From Perspicuibacillus lycopersici (lineage in GTDB: Bacteria; Bacillota; Bacilli; Bacillales; Caldibacillaceae): DNA of 64,000 nt. Of the stretch, positions 45,299 through 53,804 are shown piece after piece. The position numbers were made by a program, and so were the translations under genes. Positions within the stretch are counted from its first letter, which is position 1, and each line of letters opens with the position of its first letter. The notes under the pieces were generated by a model. It was not told where the DNA came from, searched no databases, and saw only the letters and a list, made by a program, of their open reading frames with translations. The stretch is taken from positions 124,001 to 188,000 of the forward strand of contig NZ_JAOUSF010000003.1 of the NCBI RefSeq assembly GCF_025660475.1, read 5' to 3'.

Positions 45299-45532
45299 TT
45301 AACAAAATCCCCTTGGTTTTTTTGGACAACAATTTACATGTTGGTGACATACTTCATTCACAACAGATTGAGTATGTGGACAAAAGTGCTTGTGCAAAAA
45401 CATATGCTGATTAACAGTTGTTGTGTGTGATGGATGAATATGCGGAACAATATGTGTAAATTGATTTGTATTTACAAATTGTTGCGTTGGATGAACAACT
45501 GGTTGCAAATAATTTGGTGGAAATGCTGGCAT
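45299..45532 (-). CDS. cotD: inner spore coat protein CotD
   Basis: A 77-residue protein rich in His, Pro and Cys. The core VVHPTQQFVNTNQFTHIVPHIHPSHTTTVNQHMF matches CotD in order (IVHPT...VPHIHPQHTTNVNH; partly quoted from memory). The tail ends VNCCPKKPRGFC. CotD is deposited in the inner coat late in sporulation, under sigma-K with GerE in B. subtilis. GGGG lies 9 nt before the ATG, and a sigma-K-type promoter is at 45574-45601. The gpsB-cotD-mrfB order is conserved with B. subtilis. Confidence 0.92.
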   Translation of the reverse strand: MPAFPPNYLQPVVHPTQQFVNTNQFTHIVPHIHPSHTTTVNQHMFLHKHFCPHTQSVVNEVCHQHVNCCPKKPRGFC

Positions 45533-45573
45533 TTTTCCGGTCCCCTTTCTGTAAAATATTTATTCTACACTAA

Positions 45574-45601
45574 TAACCTATGAAAAAAGGGGTGTACATG
45601 T
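45574..45601 (-). promoter_or_regulatory. sigma-K-type promoter of cotD
   Basis: On the minus strand CATAGGTTA (45574-45582) fits CATANNNTA, with AC (45600-45601) 17 nt upstream. It lies about 40 bp before the cotD ATG, and agrees with known sigma-K control of cotD. Confidence 0.7.
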
Positions 45602-45653
45602 ACTAATGAAAATACCTATTTTGTGCTGCTATAACAATAAAACTACGTTTCTT

Positions 45654-45749
45654 TTAAAACCATACATGAAGATAATCTTTAAATATTGAAAACACAATCA
45701 TTATCGATAATATCAGTGTGAAAAACAAGTACAAGAACGCCCGATGCAT
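45654..45749 (-). CDS. 31-residue membrane micro-protein
   Basis: A very short ORF with an excellent ribosome site, AGGAG 7 nt before the ATG. The product MHRAFLYLFFTLILSIMIVF... is one long hydrophobic helix with a short charged tail (FKDYLHVWF). CATAAAAT (45791-45798), like a sigma-E -10, lies upstream but has no clear -35. It lies between cotD and mrfB. Function unknown; the size and position suggest a spore or membrane stress micro-protein, but this is a guess. Confidence 0.55.
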   Translation of the reverse strand: MHRAFLYLFFTLILSIMIVFSIFKDYLHVWF

Positions 45750-45902
45750 GATATATCTCCTAACTATTTATGAATGTTAATACCTATATTATTTTATGTC
45801 GAGTTATGGTATACATCAATACAAAATTCACATGAAATATAGAAATTTTTTTCCAGTTGTTTGAGGAGAATATATCCTTTCCACCTTAACATTATTTATT
45901 TG

Positions 45903-47165
45903 TCAACAGTCGTCAACTTTTTTCTCCAGACGTAGCAATCGTTTTTTTATTTCTGCTTCTTGTTTCGGAATGGATATCCCTGTCATTTGTTCGATCTTTT
46001 TGAATTCTGTAAACGCCTGTTTCGCACTGTTTAGCGCAAGTAGATAATTTTTCTCGTGATGCTCGAAATATTTAGCTGCTTCAATACATGCTTCTATTTT
46101 AATTTTTCCCATTCCCTTTTCAATGATCTGTTGCCAGCATGCGAAAGCTTGATCTATTTTTTTTAGCTTTTTATATTGATAGGAGAGCTCTAACATTCCC
46201 TTCCACTTGTCTTTCCCATCATGATTTTCCAGTGCATCCTCTAGTATTTGGATAGCTTTATTCGTTTCATTTATTGAAGAATACCAATGACCAACCGAAA
46301 GCATTTCACTTTTTGATTGCTGTTGATCAAGCCCTAGTAATTGAAAAGAAATATGCGTATATAAAATCAATAAAGAAAGAATATCGTCTTCATTATGCTC
46401 CATCACTTTCACTATACCATCTAAATGTTTCGTTTCAATAAAGTCAAAATAAATGATTGGCGCTAAATAACCAGGTACATCGTCTGTTCTTTCGATTCCT
46501 AAAATTTCTTCTTCTACAATGGACAATTTCACAGATTCTAGTTCATTTTTCCATAATCTTCTAGCTGCATGTAATAAATCAAAATGACCGAATGCTGGAA
46601 GCTTTGGAACATGTTCTCTTATCAATGTATGCCTAGTCTTTACTTGTGGCCAATCAAATGCTTTCCCATTATAAGTTACAAGTGTTGTATAATCGACAGA
46701 TCGTAAAAAACTATCATACAGTGGGATCTCAAACCCAGGCTCTGGAAGCAGGTGTTGCCTGACGACAACTTCCTCACCCTCTACATAGGCATAACCAATC
46801 AGAAAAATGGTATTTCCTACCCCACCTCCAAGCCCAGTTGTTTCCGTATCAAAGAAAAATAAATCGGTTGGCTTATATCCCTTTGCTGATAACGGATGTT
46901 GGAAGTCTGTATGCTGCCATGCCTCAATTGCTCGAATATAATCTTGAAACGAATACATTCCACGCTTTTCCAATAAAGGATATCGTCTTTCTTTCACAAG
47001 ACAATATTCGTCACCTAATATATACGGTTGCACACCCCGCATTTGCCATTGCTCCAGATTAGGAATTTCCAACTGTTTTACAGGCGGTGAGACTTGGACG
47101 GTCAGGTCCTTCGATTCATTATTTAAGTATGATTCATATACTTTTAATTTATTTTTAATCTTCAT
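45903..47165 (-). CDS. mrfB: MrfB (YprB) DEDDh exonuclease with TPR-like C-terminus
   Basis: A 420-residue protein. The RNase H-fold exonuclease domain has FFFDTETTGLGGGVGNT (Asp and Glu), LVTYNGKAFDWPQ and HNEDDILSLLIL (His/Asp) with the DEDDh arrangement. The last 120 residues form helical TPR-like repeats (AIQILEDALENHDGKDKWKG). In B. subtilis MrfAB repairs mitomycin C lesions outside UvrABC. It overlaps mrfA by 4 nt. GGAG precedes the ATG. Confidence 0.93.
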   Translation of the reverse strand: MKIKNKLKVYESYLNNESKDLTVQVSPPVKQLEIPNLEQWQMRGVQPYILGDEYCLVKERRYPLLEKRGMYSFQDYIRAIEAWQHTDFQHPLSAKGYKPTDLFFFDTETTGLGGGVGNTIFLIGYAYVEGEEVVVRQHLLPEPGFEIPLYDSFLRSVDYTTLVTYNGKAFDWPQVKTRHTLIREHVPKLPAFGHFDLLHAARRLWKNELESVKLSIVEEEILGIERTDDVPGYLAPIIYFDFIETKHLDGIVKVMEHNEDDILSLLILYTHISFQLLGLDQQQSKSEMLSVGHWYSSINETNKAIQILEDALENHDGKDKWKGMLELSYQYKKLKKIDQAFACWQQIIEKGMGKIKIEACIEAAKYFEHHEKNYLLALNSAKQAFTEFKKIEQMTGISIPKQEAEIKKRLLRLEKKVDDC

Positions 47166-49456
47166 GCCTTCATCTCCGTATGCTTTGATGCATGAATAAA
47201 ATAATCCAATAATAATAACGCATCTTTCTTCCCTGTTTTAGTTGTCACATCGGTTCCAATACATGACGGACAGCCATATTCGCAGTGACAGTTGTTAATT
47301 ATATTTTTGGATTCTGTTAAAATTTGTTCGATTTTTTCATAGATTTCATCACTTAAGCCTACACCGCCAGGATACCGATCATAAAGAAAGATTGTCGGTT
47401 TGTTGTTATGACTCGATTTTACTTGTGGAACAACATGAACATCACTAGGGTCTGACATAACGAACATAGGAACAATATTTTTCATTGCATGGGTAACGCC
47501 CATTAAACCATCTTCTAGCCGTTCTTCCCCAATTTCAGCAAATTCCTGCTGCAGCGATATCCATGTCGCGGTTGTATGCAGTATTTGTTCAGGGAGGTGA
47601 ATCGGCCCAGAGCCTATATTCTCATGGGTTTCAAATTTAATCTTCTTAAATATAGTGGCCATTGCTTGGACTGCAACATCCCCATATTGAATGGTCGCTT
47701 GTCTTGTGTTTCGCTCTTTATCTACCTCTAATACTTTTAATTGAACCGCTAAATTTGCATCGGTATAATAATCGACTTGAACTTCACGCACAAACGCCTT
47801 TTTCTCCTCCCAATCTAGTTTTTCTACTTGAAACTGTGTCCCTTGGTGTAAGTAAATTGCCTCGTCATGGAGTAATGTAAGGGCACTGAATGTATCCATT
47901 TCTCCTATTACCTTTACATTGGCAATATCTGATTGATCAATGATGACGACATTCTCTTGGGAAGCAGAACGAAGACTGATATTATGTGCTGGGAAGGAGT
48001 CATTCATCCAATGATATTTTTTCCCACTAAAAACCAAAACTTTTTGGTCGATTAAATATTCCAATATGTCTTCCATATCAATACCACCAAAAGTCTCCCC
48101 TTTTTCAAATGGCAACTCATATGCTGCGCATTTCACATGGTCTACTAAAATAATTAAGTTGTCTGGATTAATTCGCGCAACCTCAGGGGATTGTTTAAAG
48201 AAATACTCTGGATGAGAAATAACATATTGGTCTAATGGGGAGGAACTAGCGACATACATGATTAATGCTTCACCATGTCTTCTGCCAGCTCGTCCAGCCT
48301 GCTGCCATGCACTTGCAATTGTTCCTGGATATCCTGTCATTATGCACACTTGAAGTTGACCGATATCTACTCCTAATTCCAATGCATTCGTACTTACTAC
48401 ACCATAAATTTCCCCTTCACGTAATCCTTTTTCAATTTCCCGACGTTCGGTAGGTAAATACCCCCCTCGATAGCCACGGATTGCCTTTGGACCGATTTTT
48501 CCTTTTACTAGTTCTTGTAAATAAGTGAGGATAATTTCAACCCTTACCCTACTCCTTGCGAAAACGATCGTTTGGATTTTATTTTTCAAAAATTCACCAG
48601 CTAAGCGGCGTACTTCAAGACTTGCACTTTTACGAACATTTAAAGACTTATTGACAATCGGCGGATTATAAAACACAAAATGTTTTTTCCCACTTGGCGC
48701 ACCATTTTTATCAATTAATCGCATTTTATTTCCTGTTAATGTTTCTGCCAATTGTTGTGGATTTGCAATTGTTGCAGAAGTACAAATAAAAACTGGATCA
48801 CTTCCATAAAATTGACAAATTCTTTTAAGCCTTCTTAATACATTTGCAGTATGACTACCAAATACTCCACGGTAAATATGGAGTTCATCGATAATTACAT
48901 ACTTCAAATTTTCAAATAATGACACCCATTTTGTATGATGTGGCAAAATACCAGAATGTAACATGTCTGGATTGGTAATTACAATGTGACCTGCTTTTCG
49001 AATTTTTTGTCTGATATTAGCCGGTGTATCTCCATCATAAGTATAGCTATTAATATTCACTTCCGCTTCTTCTATTAGTTCATTTAATTCAGATTTTTGA
49101 TCATTGCTTAATGCTTTTGTCGGAAACATATATAATGCACGTGCATCCGGATTTTCTATAATACTTTGGAGAACTGGTAAGTTATAGCATAATGTTTTTC
49201 CGGATGCTGTTGGGGTAACAGCAGTGAAGTCCTGAGAAGCTATACCGAACTCAAATGCTGTTTTTTGATGACTATATAATGAAGTAATTCCTCGATTAAT
49301 TAATGCTTGCTTAAGATTAGGATGTAATCGCTCTGGAATAGGAACAGTTGAGGCTTGTTTACTTGGTATCGTTTCCCAATGTTTAATATTTAAATTAATG
49401 TCATTCGTGTTTTTTAACCAATTAATAATTTCAGTTAATGATTGTTTCCGAAGCAA
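47162..49456 (-). CDS. mrfA: MrfA (YprA) DEAD/DEAH helicase with DUF1998
   Basis: A 764-residue superfamily 2 helicase. The Q-motif-like SLYSHQKTAFEFG, motif I TPTASGKTLCYNLPV, motif II IIDELHIYRG, motif III TSATIANP and motif VI QQAGRAGRRHG are all visible. The C-terminal DUF1998 domain has the Cys4 cluster NCHCEYGCPSCIG. It works with MrfB to excise mitomycin adducts and crosslinks. The TTG start has GGGTG upstream. A near-match to the LexA box lies 50 bp upstream (49506-49519). Confidence 0.95.
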   Translation of the reverse strand: MLRKQSLTEIINWLKNTNDINLNIKHWETIPSKQASTVPIPERLHPNLKQALINRGITSLYSHQKTAFEFGIASQDFTAVTPTASGKTLCYNLPVLQSIIENPDARALYMFPTKALSNDQKSELNELIEEAEVNINSYTYDGDTPANIRQKIRKAGHIVITNPDMLHSGILPHHTKWVSLFENLKYVIIDELHIYRGVFGSHTANVLRRLKRICQFYGSDPVFICTSATIANPQQLAETLTGNKMRLIDKNGAPSGKKHFVFYNPPIVNKSLNVRKSASLEVRRLAGEFLKNKIQTIVFARSRVRVEIILTYLQELVKGKIGPKAIRGYRGGYLPTERREIEKGLREGEIYGVVSTNALELGVDIGQLQVCIMTGYPGTIASAWQQAGRAGRRHGEALIMYVASSSPLDQYVISHPEYFFKQSPEVARINPDNLIILVDHVKCAAYELPFEKGETFGGIDMEDILEYLIDQKVLVFSGKKYHWMNDSFPAHNISLRSASQENVVIIDQSDIANVKVIGEMDTFSALTLLHDEAIYLHQGTQFQVEKLDWEEKKAFVREVQVDYYTDANLAVQLKVLEVDKERNTRQATIQYGDVAVQAMATIFKKIKFETHENIGSGPIHLPEQILHTTATWISLQQEFAEIGEERLEDGLMGVTHAMKNIVPMFVMSDPSDVHVVPQVKSSHNNKPTIFLYDRYPGGVGLSDEIYEKIEQILTESKNIINNCHCEYGCPSCIGTDVTTKTGKKDALLLLDYFIHASKHTEMKA

Positions 49457-49647
49457 AATATATCACCCTTACCCATCAAATCTAGTATTTTATTTTTTAT
49501 TATATCGAATATACGTTTGGATAGTAAAGCAGGAACTATTTTTTGAAGATTTTTTCGTACATTTTTTGCTAGCCTGCTGGCAGTATATACTCCGCCATCC
49601 TTTCCTCATGTAACCATTGAACTCTTTTTGTTTGAACAGATTCATGC

Positions 49648-49674
49648 ACACGATGGATTGTATTTCATATATTA
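49648..49674 (+). promoter_or_regulatory. sigma-K-type promoter of the Hsp20 gene
   Basis: CATATATTA (49666-49674) fits CATANNNTA, with AC (49648-49649) 16 nt upstream. It ends 39 bp before the ATG of the small heat-shock gene, suggesting late mother-cell expression as for cotM. Confidence 0.5.
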
Positions 49675-49713
49675 TAGCGGAAAAATCTACATGATTCGAG
49701 GTGATTATTCATA

Positions 49714-50184
49714 ATGAATGAAAACTTGCCTAAGAAAAGTAATCCCCCTGCTAACGGTGAAGTAATCAAAGAATGGTTTACTAATCATCCCCTATTTCAT
49801 GAGATGCCCATTGGTAATGTATTAGAAAGCATTAATGCGTTTTTTCGGAACGGCATGATAAAGCCTAGCTTTAAAGTCATGGTAAAAGAAACAGATACTG
49901 ATTATATATTAACTGCTGAATTACCAGGGGTGAAAAAGGAAAATATCGCCATTAATATAATGCCAAATAATGCAACCATTACCGTTAAGCAATATCAAAT
50001 TGAGATAGAGGAAAATGACGTCAGCCATACGAAGAAAAAAACATCATCCTTTGAGCAAATGACCCGTACTATTCCGTTTTATCATCCGGTAAATGATCGA
50101 GGGGCAAAAGCAAGTTACCGTGATGGTTTATTAAAAATTCATATACCGAAAAAATTTGGAAAGTCAATTATTATTGAGGAATAA
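49714..50184 (+). CDS. Hsp20/alpha-crystallin-family protein, possibly a coat-type (CotM-like)
   Basis: A 156-residue small heat-shock protein. The alpha-crystallin domain runs from about residue 55, KVMVKETDTDYILTAELPGV, to KASYRDGLLKIHIPK near 145, including the AxxxxGxLxI motif near the end. The N-terminal arm is short and polar and the C-terminal IXI motif appears as IIIEE. GAGGTGA precedes the ATG. No CIRCE or CtsR site is seen; instead a sigma-K-type promoter lies upstream, so a spore-coat role like CotM is a reasonable guess. Confidence 0.85.
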   Translation: MNENLPKKSNPPANGEVIKEWFTNHPLFHEMPIGNVLESINAFFRNGMIKPSFKVMVKETDTDYILTAELPGVKKENIAINIMPNNATITVKQYQIEIEENDVSHTKKKTSSFEQMTRTIPFYHPVNDRGAKASYRDGLLKIHIPKKFGKSIIIEE

Positions 50185-50235
50185 CCGGATGAAAACAAAA
50201 ATAAAATACACTCGGTAATTTGTGATCCGAGTGTA

Positions 50236-50733
50236 TTATACTTTAAACACCTGTGAGAATCCTTTTAGCAAAGAGGAAACTTGATTTATGACACCGATAA
50301 ATTGTCCTGCTGTGGAGAACATTTTATTAAAATCATAATTTCCATCTTGGTTTTTAAAAGAATTAATTATGCTGCCAATACCGGATGGTTTCATTGGAAA
50401 TTGTTGTGCCTGTATTTGCATCGGATACATACTATTTTCGAAAGGCATCATCCCATTTTGATTATAAATTGGGTGCAGTGGGTTATCGAAAATCATTTGT
50501 ACACTTGGATAATTTGGTGCCCCTGTAAATCCTGGTGAAGCAGAAAAACCATTTGGATTCATCATATTTTGATTTGGAAATAATGTATTACCGTAATAGG
50601 TGTATGGATTGATTTGATTGAGCATTGCAGGATGGTACATACCATTAACCATTGGATTACCTTGTAATTGCCTGTAAATGCGATTATTGTTTATCACTGG
50701 ATGAAAAAATCCACTAATTGGTTGATTATACAT
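50236..50733 (-). CDS. yppG: YppG-like spore-associated protein
   Basis: A 165-residue protein. The first 110 residues are rich in Asn, Gln, Pro, Met and Tyr (NPYTYYGNTLFPNQNMMNP), with QMIFDNPLHP in the middle. The C-terminus, INSFKNQDGNYDFNKMFSTAG... ISSLL-type, matches the YppG pattern 'FKxxDGxxDxxKMxxTAxQ..xxVNQ'. YppG lies next to yppE in B. subtilis as here, and is a sporulation-linked protein of unknown role. GAGGGG precedes the ATG at 9 nt. Confidence 0.8.
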   Translation of the reverse strand: MYNQPISGFFHPVINNNRIYRQLQGNPMVNGMYHPAMLNQINPYTYYGNTLFPNQNMMNPNGFSASPGFTGAPNYPSVQMIFDNPLHPIYNQNGMMPFENSMYPMQIQAQQFPMKPSGIGSIINSFKNQDGNYDFNKMFSTAGQFIGVINQVSSLLKGFSQVFKV

Positions 50734-50805
50734 CGTAAGGTACCCCTCTCTTCACCTTCCTCCTTTAATCTTATGAACAGATCCTTCGGATGGTGAAAAG
50801 GTCAC

Positions 50806-51174
50806 TTACTTTTCCTTTTTCCTAATTTCTGTTAATAATTTTTCCAATGTATAGTTTATCGAATGAACATTATGTTTAAACCGACTATAGCTTGTTTTCG
50901 GGAAGAATGCTTGAACACATATTTCTCTTAAATTTTCTTTTGCTGCATCAAGCTGCTGAGGATAAATATTTCGCGGCTTATTCTCCTTCACCCAGTTACT
51001 TGCTTGCTCACACCATTGCTCAGAATACTCATGAATTTCATCAACAAAAGGTTTAATTGTTGAATAAAAATCTGCTTCTTCCTTTGTTTCTCGTACACTT
51101 TCATATATTTCATCGGTTTTCGTTAAATAGTCTTTCATTTTTTCCGTACCGATTATTAATTCTTCAATCTTCAT
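50806..51174 (-). CDS. yppE: YppE-family protein (DUF1798)
   Basis: A 122-residue all-helical protein, the same length as B. subtilis YppE (123). The conserved parts are RETKEEADFYSTIKPFVDEI, WVKENKPRNIYPQQLDAAKEN and VQAFFPKTSYSRFKHNVHSI. Structures of the family show a four-helix bundle without a known ligand. The start at 51174 has AGGTG upstream; two earlier start codons overlap the site. It precedes yppG on the same strand. Confidence 0.88.
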   Translation of the reverse strand: MKIEELIIGTEKMKDYLTKTDEIYESVRETKEEADFYSTIKPFVDEIHEYSEQWCEQASNWVKENKPRNIYPQQLDAAKENLREICVQAFFPKTSYSRFKHNVHSINYTLEKLLTEIRKKEK

Positions 51175-51360
51175 GTTCATCACCTAATTTTCTTTTACTA
51201 ACACATATTATACAACATTTGATGAAAGTTTTCTTCCATGTGTATTTCACTGTACGACAATCTCGTTCCTAACATTTTTTCTTTCAACAAAGTAAGCTCA
51301 GAGCTAATAGCCCTAAGCTTTGTTTATGGTAAATTTATATCCATTATGGTTCGATTGTTT

Positions 51361-51615
51361 CTATATAATTGCTGGTTTGCGTATTTGTAATTTAGACTGC
51401 AGAGTAGTATGCTTTGTCATCGAAATTTCCTTTTCTACTTGCTCTAATTTCATTTCTGTCCGATCAATGGTTTGTTGAAATTGCTGTGACAACCGTTGTT
51501 GCTCCTCCTGAATCGCAATTTCTAATTTCTCTTCCAGGCTTTCTAGCTGCGCATGTAGTAGACTAAGTTTTTCCATCACTTCATTTTTACTTAATAAGTA
51601 ATTTTGATTTTCCAT
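51361..51615 (-). CDS. coiled-coil small protein, 84 residues
   Basis: Residues 10-65 form a strongly charged coiled coil (EVMEKLSLLHAQLESLEEKL, and RTEMKLEQVEKEISMTKHTT), with a short basic tail. GGAGG lies before the ATG at 51615. No known domain. It sits between yppE and the sspM-like gene in the recU-yppG neighbourhood; B. subtilis has small yppD/yppF genes in similar positions, but I cannot match the sequence. Confidence 0.65.
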   Translation of the reverse strand: MENQNYLLSKNEVMEKLSLLHAQLESLEEKLEIAIQEEQQRLSQQFQQTIDRTEMKLEQVEKEISMTKHTTLQSKLQIRKPAII

Positions 51616-51836
51616 ATCCATCCGCCTCCGATTTTTTTGATAGACTGTTTTCTAAAGAAAATGCATAAACAACCTTCACTTAACAATACAATTCTTGATA
51701 ATTTCTTCTCTTCCTTCCCACATGACAAAACTAGAAGTGATTCGCTAAAGAAAGTCTTTTTTTGACAATGAACAAAAAGATTGTCTAAGAATGAAATTAT
51801 ATCTGTAGTAAATAATAGGATTAGGAGGTGTTATCA

Positions 51837-51947
51837 ATGGGAAAAAAGAAAAATAAAAATCGCGGTGCCGATAAAGAAAATCATGCGTATACAAAAGCTG
51901 CAGAAGGTAATCCAAAATTAGAAGGTCCTAACCGTCCTTCCACCTAA
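51837..51947 (+). CDS. sspM: SspM-like small acid-soluble spore protein
   Basis: A 36-residue basic protein, MGKKKNKNRGADKENHAYTK..., ending KLEGPNRPST. B. subtilis SspM is of the same size and ends in LGGPNRPST, and lies near recU/ponA as here. TAGGAGG lies 9 nt before the ATG. A strong terminator follows. Expected to be made in the forespore; no clear sigma-G box could be pinned down. Confidence 0.78.
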   Translation: MGKKKNKNRGADKENHAYTKAAEGNPKLEGPNRPST

Positions 51948-51978
51948 TATCCGAAAAACACGATTGTTTATATTGAAA

Positions 51979-52009
51979 ATGCAAGGAGAGTTCTCCTTGC
52001 ATTATTTTT
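51979..52009 (+). terminator. terminator of sspM
   Basis: AATGCAAGGAGA and TCTCCTTGCATT form an 11-12 bp stem followed by ATTTTTC. Confidence 0.88.
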
Positions 52010-52086
52010 CATTAGGATAAAATACATTGGTACTTATCTCACATAGGCGACAATCATGTAGAAAGCCAAATCAATGACAACAACTA

Positions 52087-53061
52087 TTAAGATTCCTTAT
52101 CCTTTTGATGTAGCTTTTCCCATTCCTCTAATGTAATAAACAATTCAATTTCTTTACGCTTCTTTTTATACCAGTTCGTAATCTTTATATTATTCGTGAT
52201 TTTTGGTGTTTTGTACCATCTTTTCTTTATTTGCTTCCCTTTATCCCATCTTTCCGTCGGTTTTCGATGATGAATGACCGGAAATTGTAATCGTAAAAAC
52301 GGAGTATCTCTAGATTTTTTATCTTTAAAATATTGTTCATAATCATATCTCGAACCAGTATGCGTAGTTGTACTAATAAATTTTATAAATTCATCATATA
52401 TTTCATTTTTAAATAGGATGGAAGCTAAACTTTTTCCTAATTCAATTCGTTTATCTAAATTCACAAATTGATTTGCACTCATCCCATAAAGCTCCCCTTT
52501 ACAGGTAGGAAAGATGACAACACTATAATGAAAAAGATCCTGTAATTTAAACGGAAGTGATTGAAATACTTTACTATGATAAAATGGATGGTCGATTACA
52601 GGCTTTTGTATCAAGTTCTGTTCGTTTATAATGAGAGCATATAGCAATCGTCGGGAATCTCTATAGTTCCAATAATGGAGCCATTCCTTCTCCATAAATT
52701 TAGACACATTAAATTTCGGTAACAAATGAAACATCGAACGTTGCAAAATCGTCGAATAATGATAGAGCAATAATTGTGGATATGCGTCATTAAATATTAG
52801 CCAGTTTGCCCGTTCATAGGTGGAAAACAGTTGATTTCTGAAGTCTTTCGACAAAACCTTTGGGAACCATTCCCCTTCCAAGTCACACATATTCCAGCCG
52901 GCATTTCGGGAAACAAAACTTGCTAACAGTGACCAGAGAATGTCTGGATGTTGAAAATAAAATTTTTCATAAAACTCGGTTCGTGTTATATTATCCATAT
53001 TGCCTTTTTTTGTTTCTGAAATAATTGTTTGATAAACTTCCTGATTGCTTAATAGTTCCAA
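52087..53061 (-). CDS. yppC: YppC-family protein (DUF2515)
   Basis: A 324-residue soluble protein with many aromatic residues. [30 protein letters not shown] (partly quoted), [14 protein letters not shown] and [26 protein letters not shown] are hallmarks of DUF2515/YppC. The function is unknown. In B. subtilis it is divergent from recU, as here, with the starts 53 bp apart. A TTG start has AAGGAG upstream. A role linked to recombination or the cell wall would be guesswork. Confidence 0.85.
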   Translation of the reverse strand: MELLSNQEVYQTIISETKKGNMDNITRTEFYEKFYFQHPDILWSLLASFVSRNAGWNMCDLEGEWFPKVLSKDFRNQLFSTYERANWLIFNDAYPQLLLYHYSTILQRSMFHLLPKFNVSKFMEKEWLHYWNYRDSRRLLYALIINEQNLIQKPVIDHPFYHSKVFQSLPFKLQDLFHYSVVIFPTCKGELYGMSANQFVNLDKRIELGKSLASILFKNEIYDEFIKFISTTTHTGSRYDYEQYFKDKKSRDTPFLRLQFPVIHHRKPTERWDKGKQIKKRWYKTPKITNNIKITNWYKKKRKEIELFITLEEWEKLHQKDKES

Positions 53062-53113
53062 TTTTTTCCCGCTCCTTTTTGCGGAGGTCCCTGAAAATTT
53101 TGAGGTGAGGCTT

Positions 53114-53716
53114 TTGGAAATTCGCTATCCAAATGGTAAAAAATATAATTTAACAAAAGTAGAGAAAAAAACACAATTACACTATGGAAATCGGGGTATG
53201 ACTCTAGAAGAAGACTTAAATGAGTCTAATGATTATTATTTAACGAATCACATTGCAGTTATTCATAAGAAACCAACACCAGTACAAATTGTTTCTGTAG
53301 ATTATCCAAGCAGAAGCGCAGCTGTTATTAAAGAGGCATATTTTAAAACGCCATCAACAACCGATTATAATGGAGTATATAAAGGTAAATATATTGACTT
53401 TGAGGCAAAGGAAACAAAAAATCCAACTTCCTTACCGCTAAGCAATTTTCATGAGCATCAGGTGAACCATATTCGCCAAGTGCTACAATGTGGTGGTATT
53501 TCTTTCGTCATCATACGTTTTTCCAAAACAGAGGAAGTATATTTATTAGATGGGAATTTTTTGTTGCAATTTTGGGAACGTATGGAGAAAGGCGGTAGAA
53601 AATCGATTACAAAACAAGAAATCATCGATAATGGTCACAATATCCCACTTGGCATAAATCCAAGAATTGATTATATTAGAGTAATAGATTCGTTATATAA
53701 AGAAGTGCTTGACTAA
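53114..53716 (+). CDS. recU: Holliday junction resolvase RecU
   Basis: A 200-residue resolvase that cuts four-way DNA junctions and modulates RecA. Conserved parts are IRYPNGKK at the N-terminus, [39 protein letters not shown] (catalytic Asp/Glu/Lys set) and INPRIDYI. The TTG start at 53114, with AGGTGA 5-6 nt upstream, gives an N-terminus that begins as in B. subtilis RecU; the open frame starts 23 codons earlier without support. It lies 88 bp before ponA, the conserved recU-ponA pair. Confidence 0.95.
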   Translation: MEIRYPNGKKYNLTKVEKKTQLHYGNRGMTLEEDLNESNDYYLTNHIAVIHKKPTPVQIVSVDYPSRSAAVIKEAYFKTPSTTDYNGVYKGKYIDFEAKETKNPTSLPLSNFHEHQVNHIRQVLQCGGISFVIIRFSKTEEVYLLDGNFLLQFWERMEKGGRKSITKQEIIDNGHNIPLGINPRIDYIRVIDSLYKEVLD

Positions 53717-53804
53717 CGAATCTTCCCTATTTTTTATCCAATACGGTAAAAAATAAATTCGATTCCTTTAGATATCTGATAGGAATGAAAGGAAGGTAGT
53801 TTTT

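Noticed and set aside
50734-50805. Sigma-K-type promoter before yppG (AC-N17-CATAAGATTA)
   Set aside because: The -10 has one extra base between CATA and TA; too weak to call beside the better examples.
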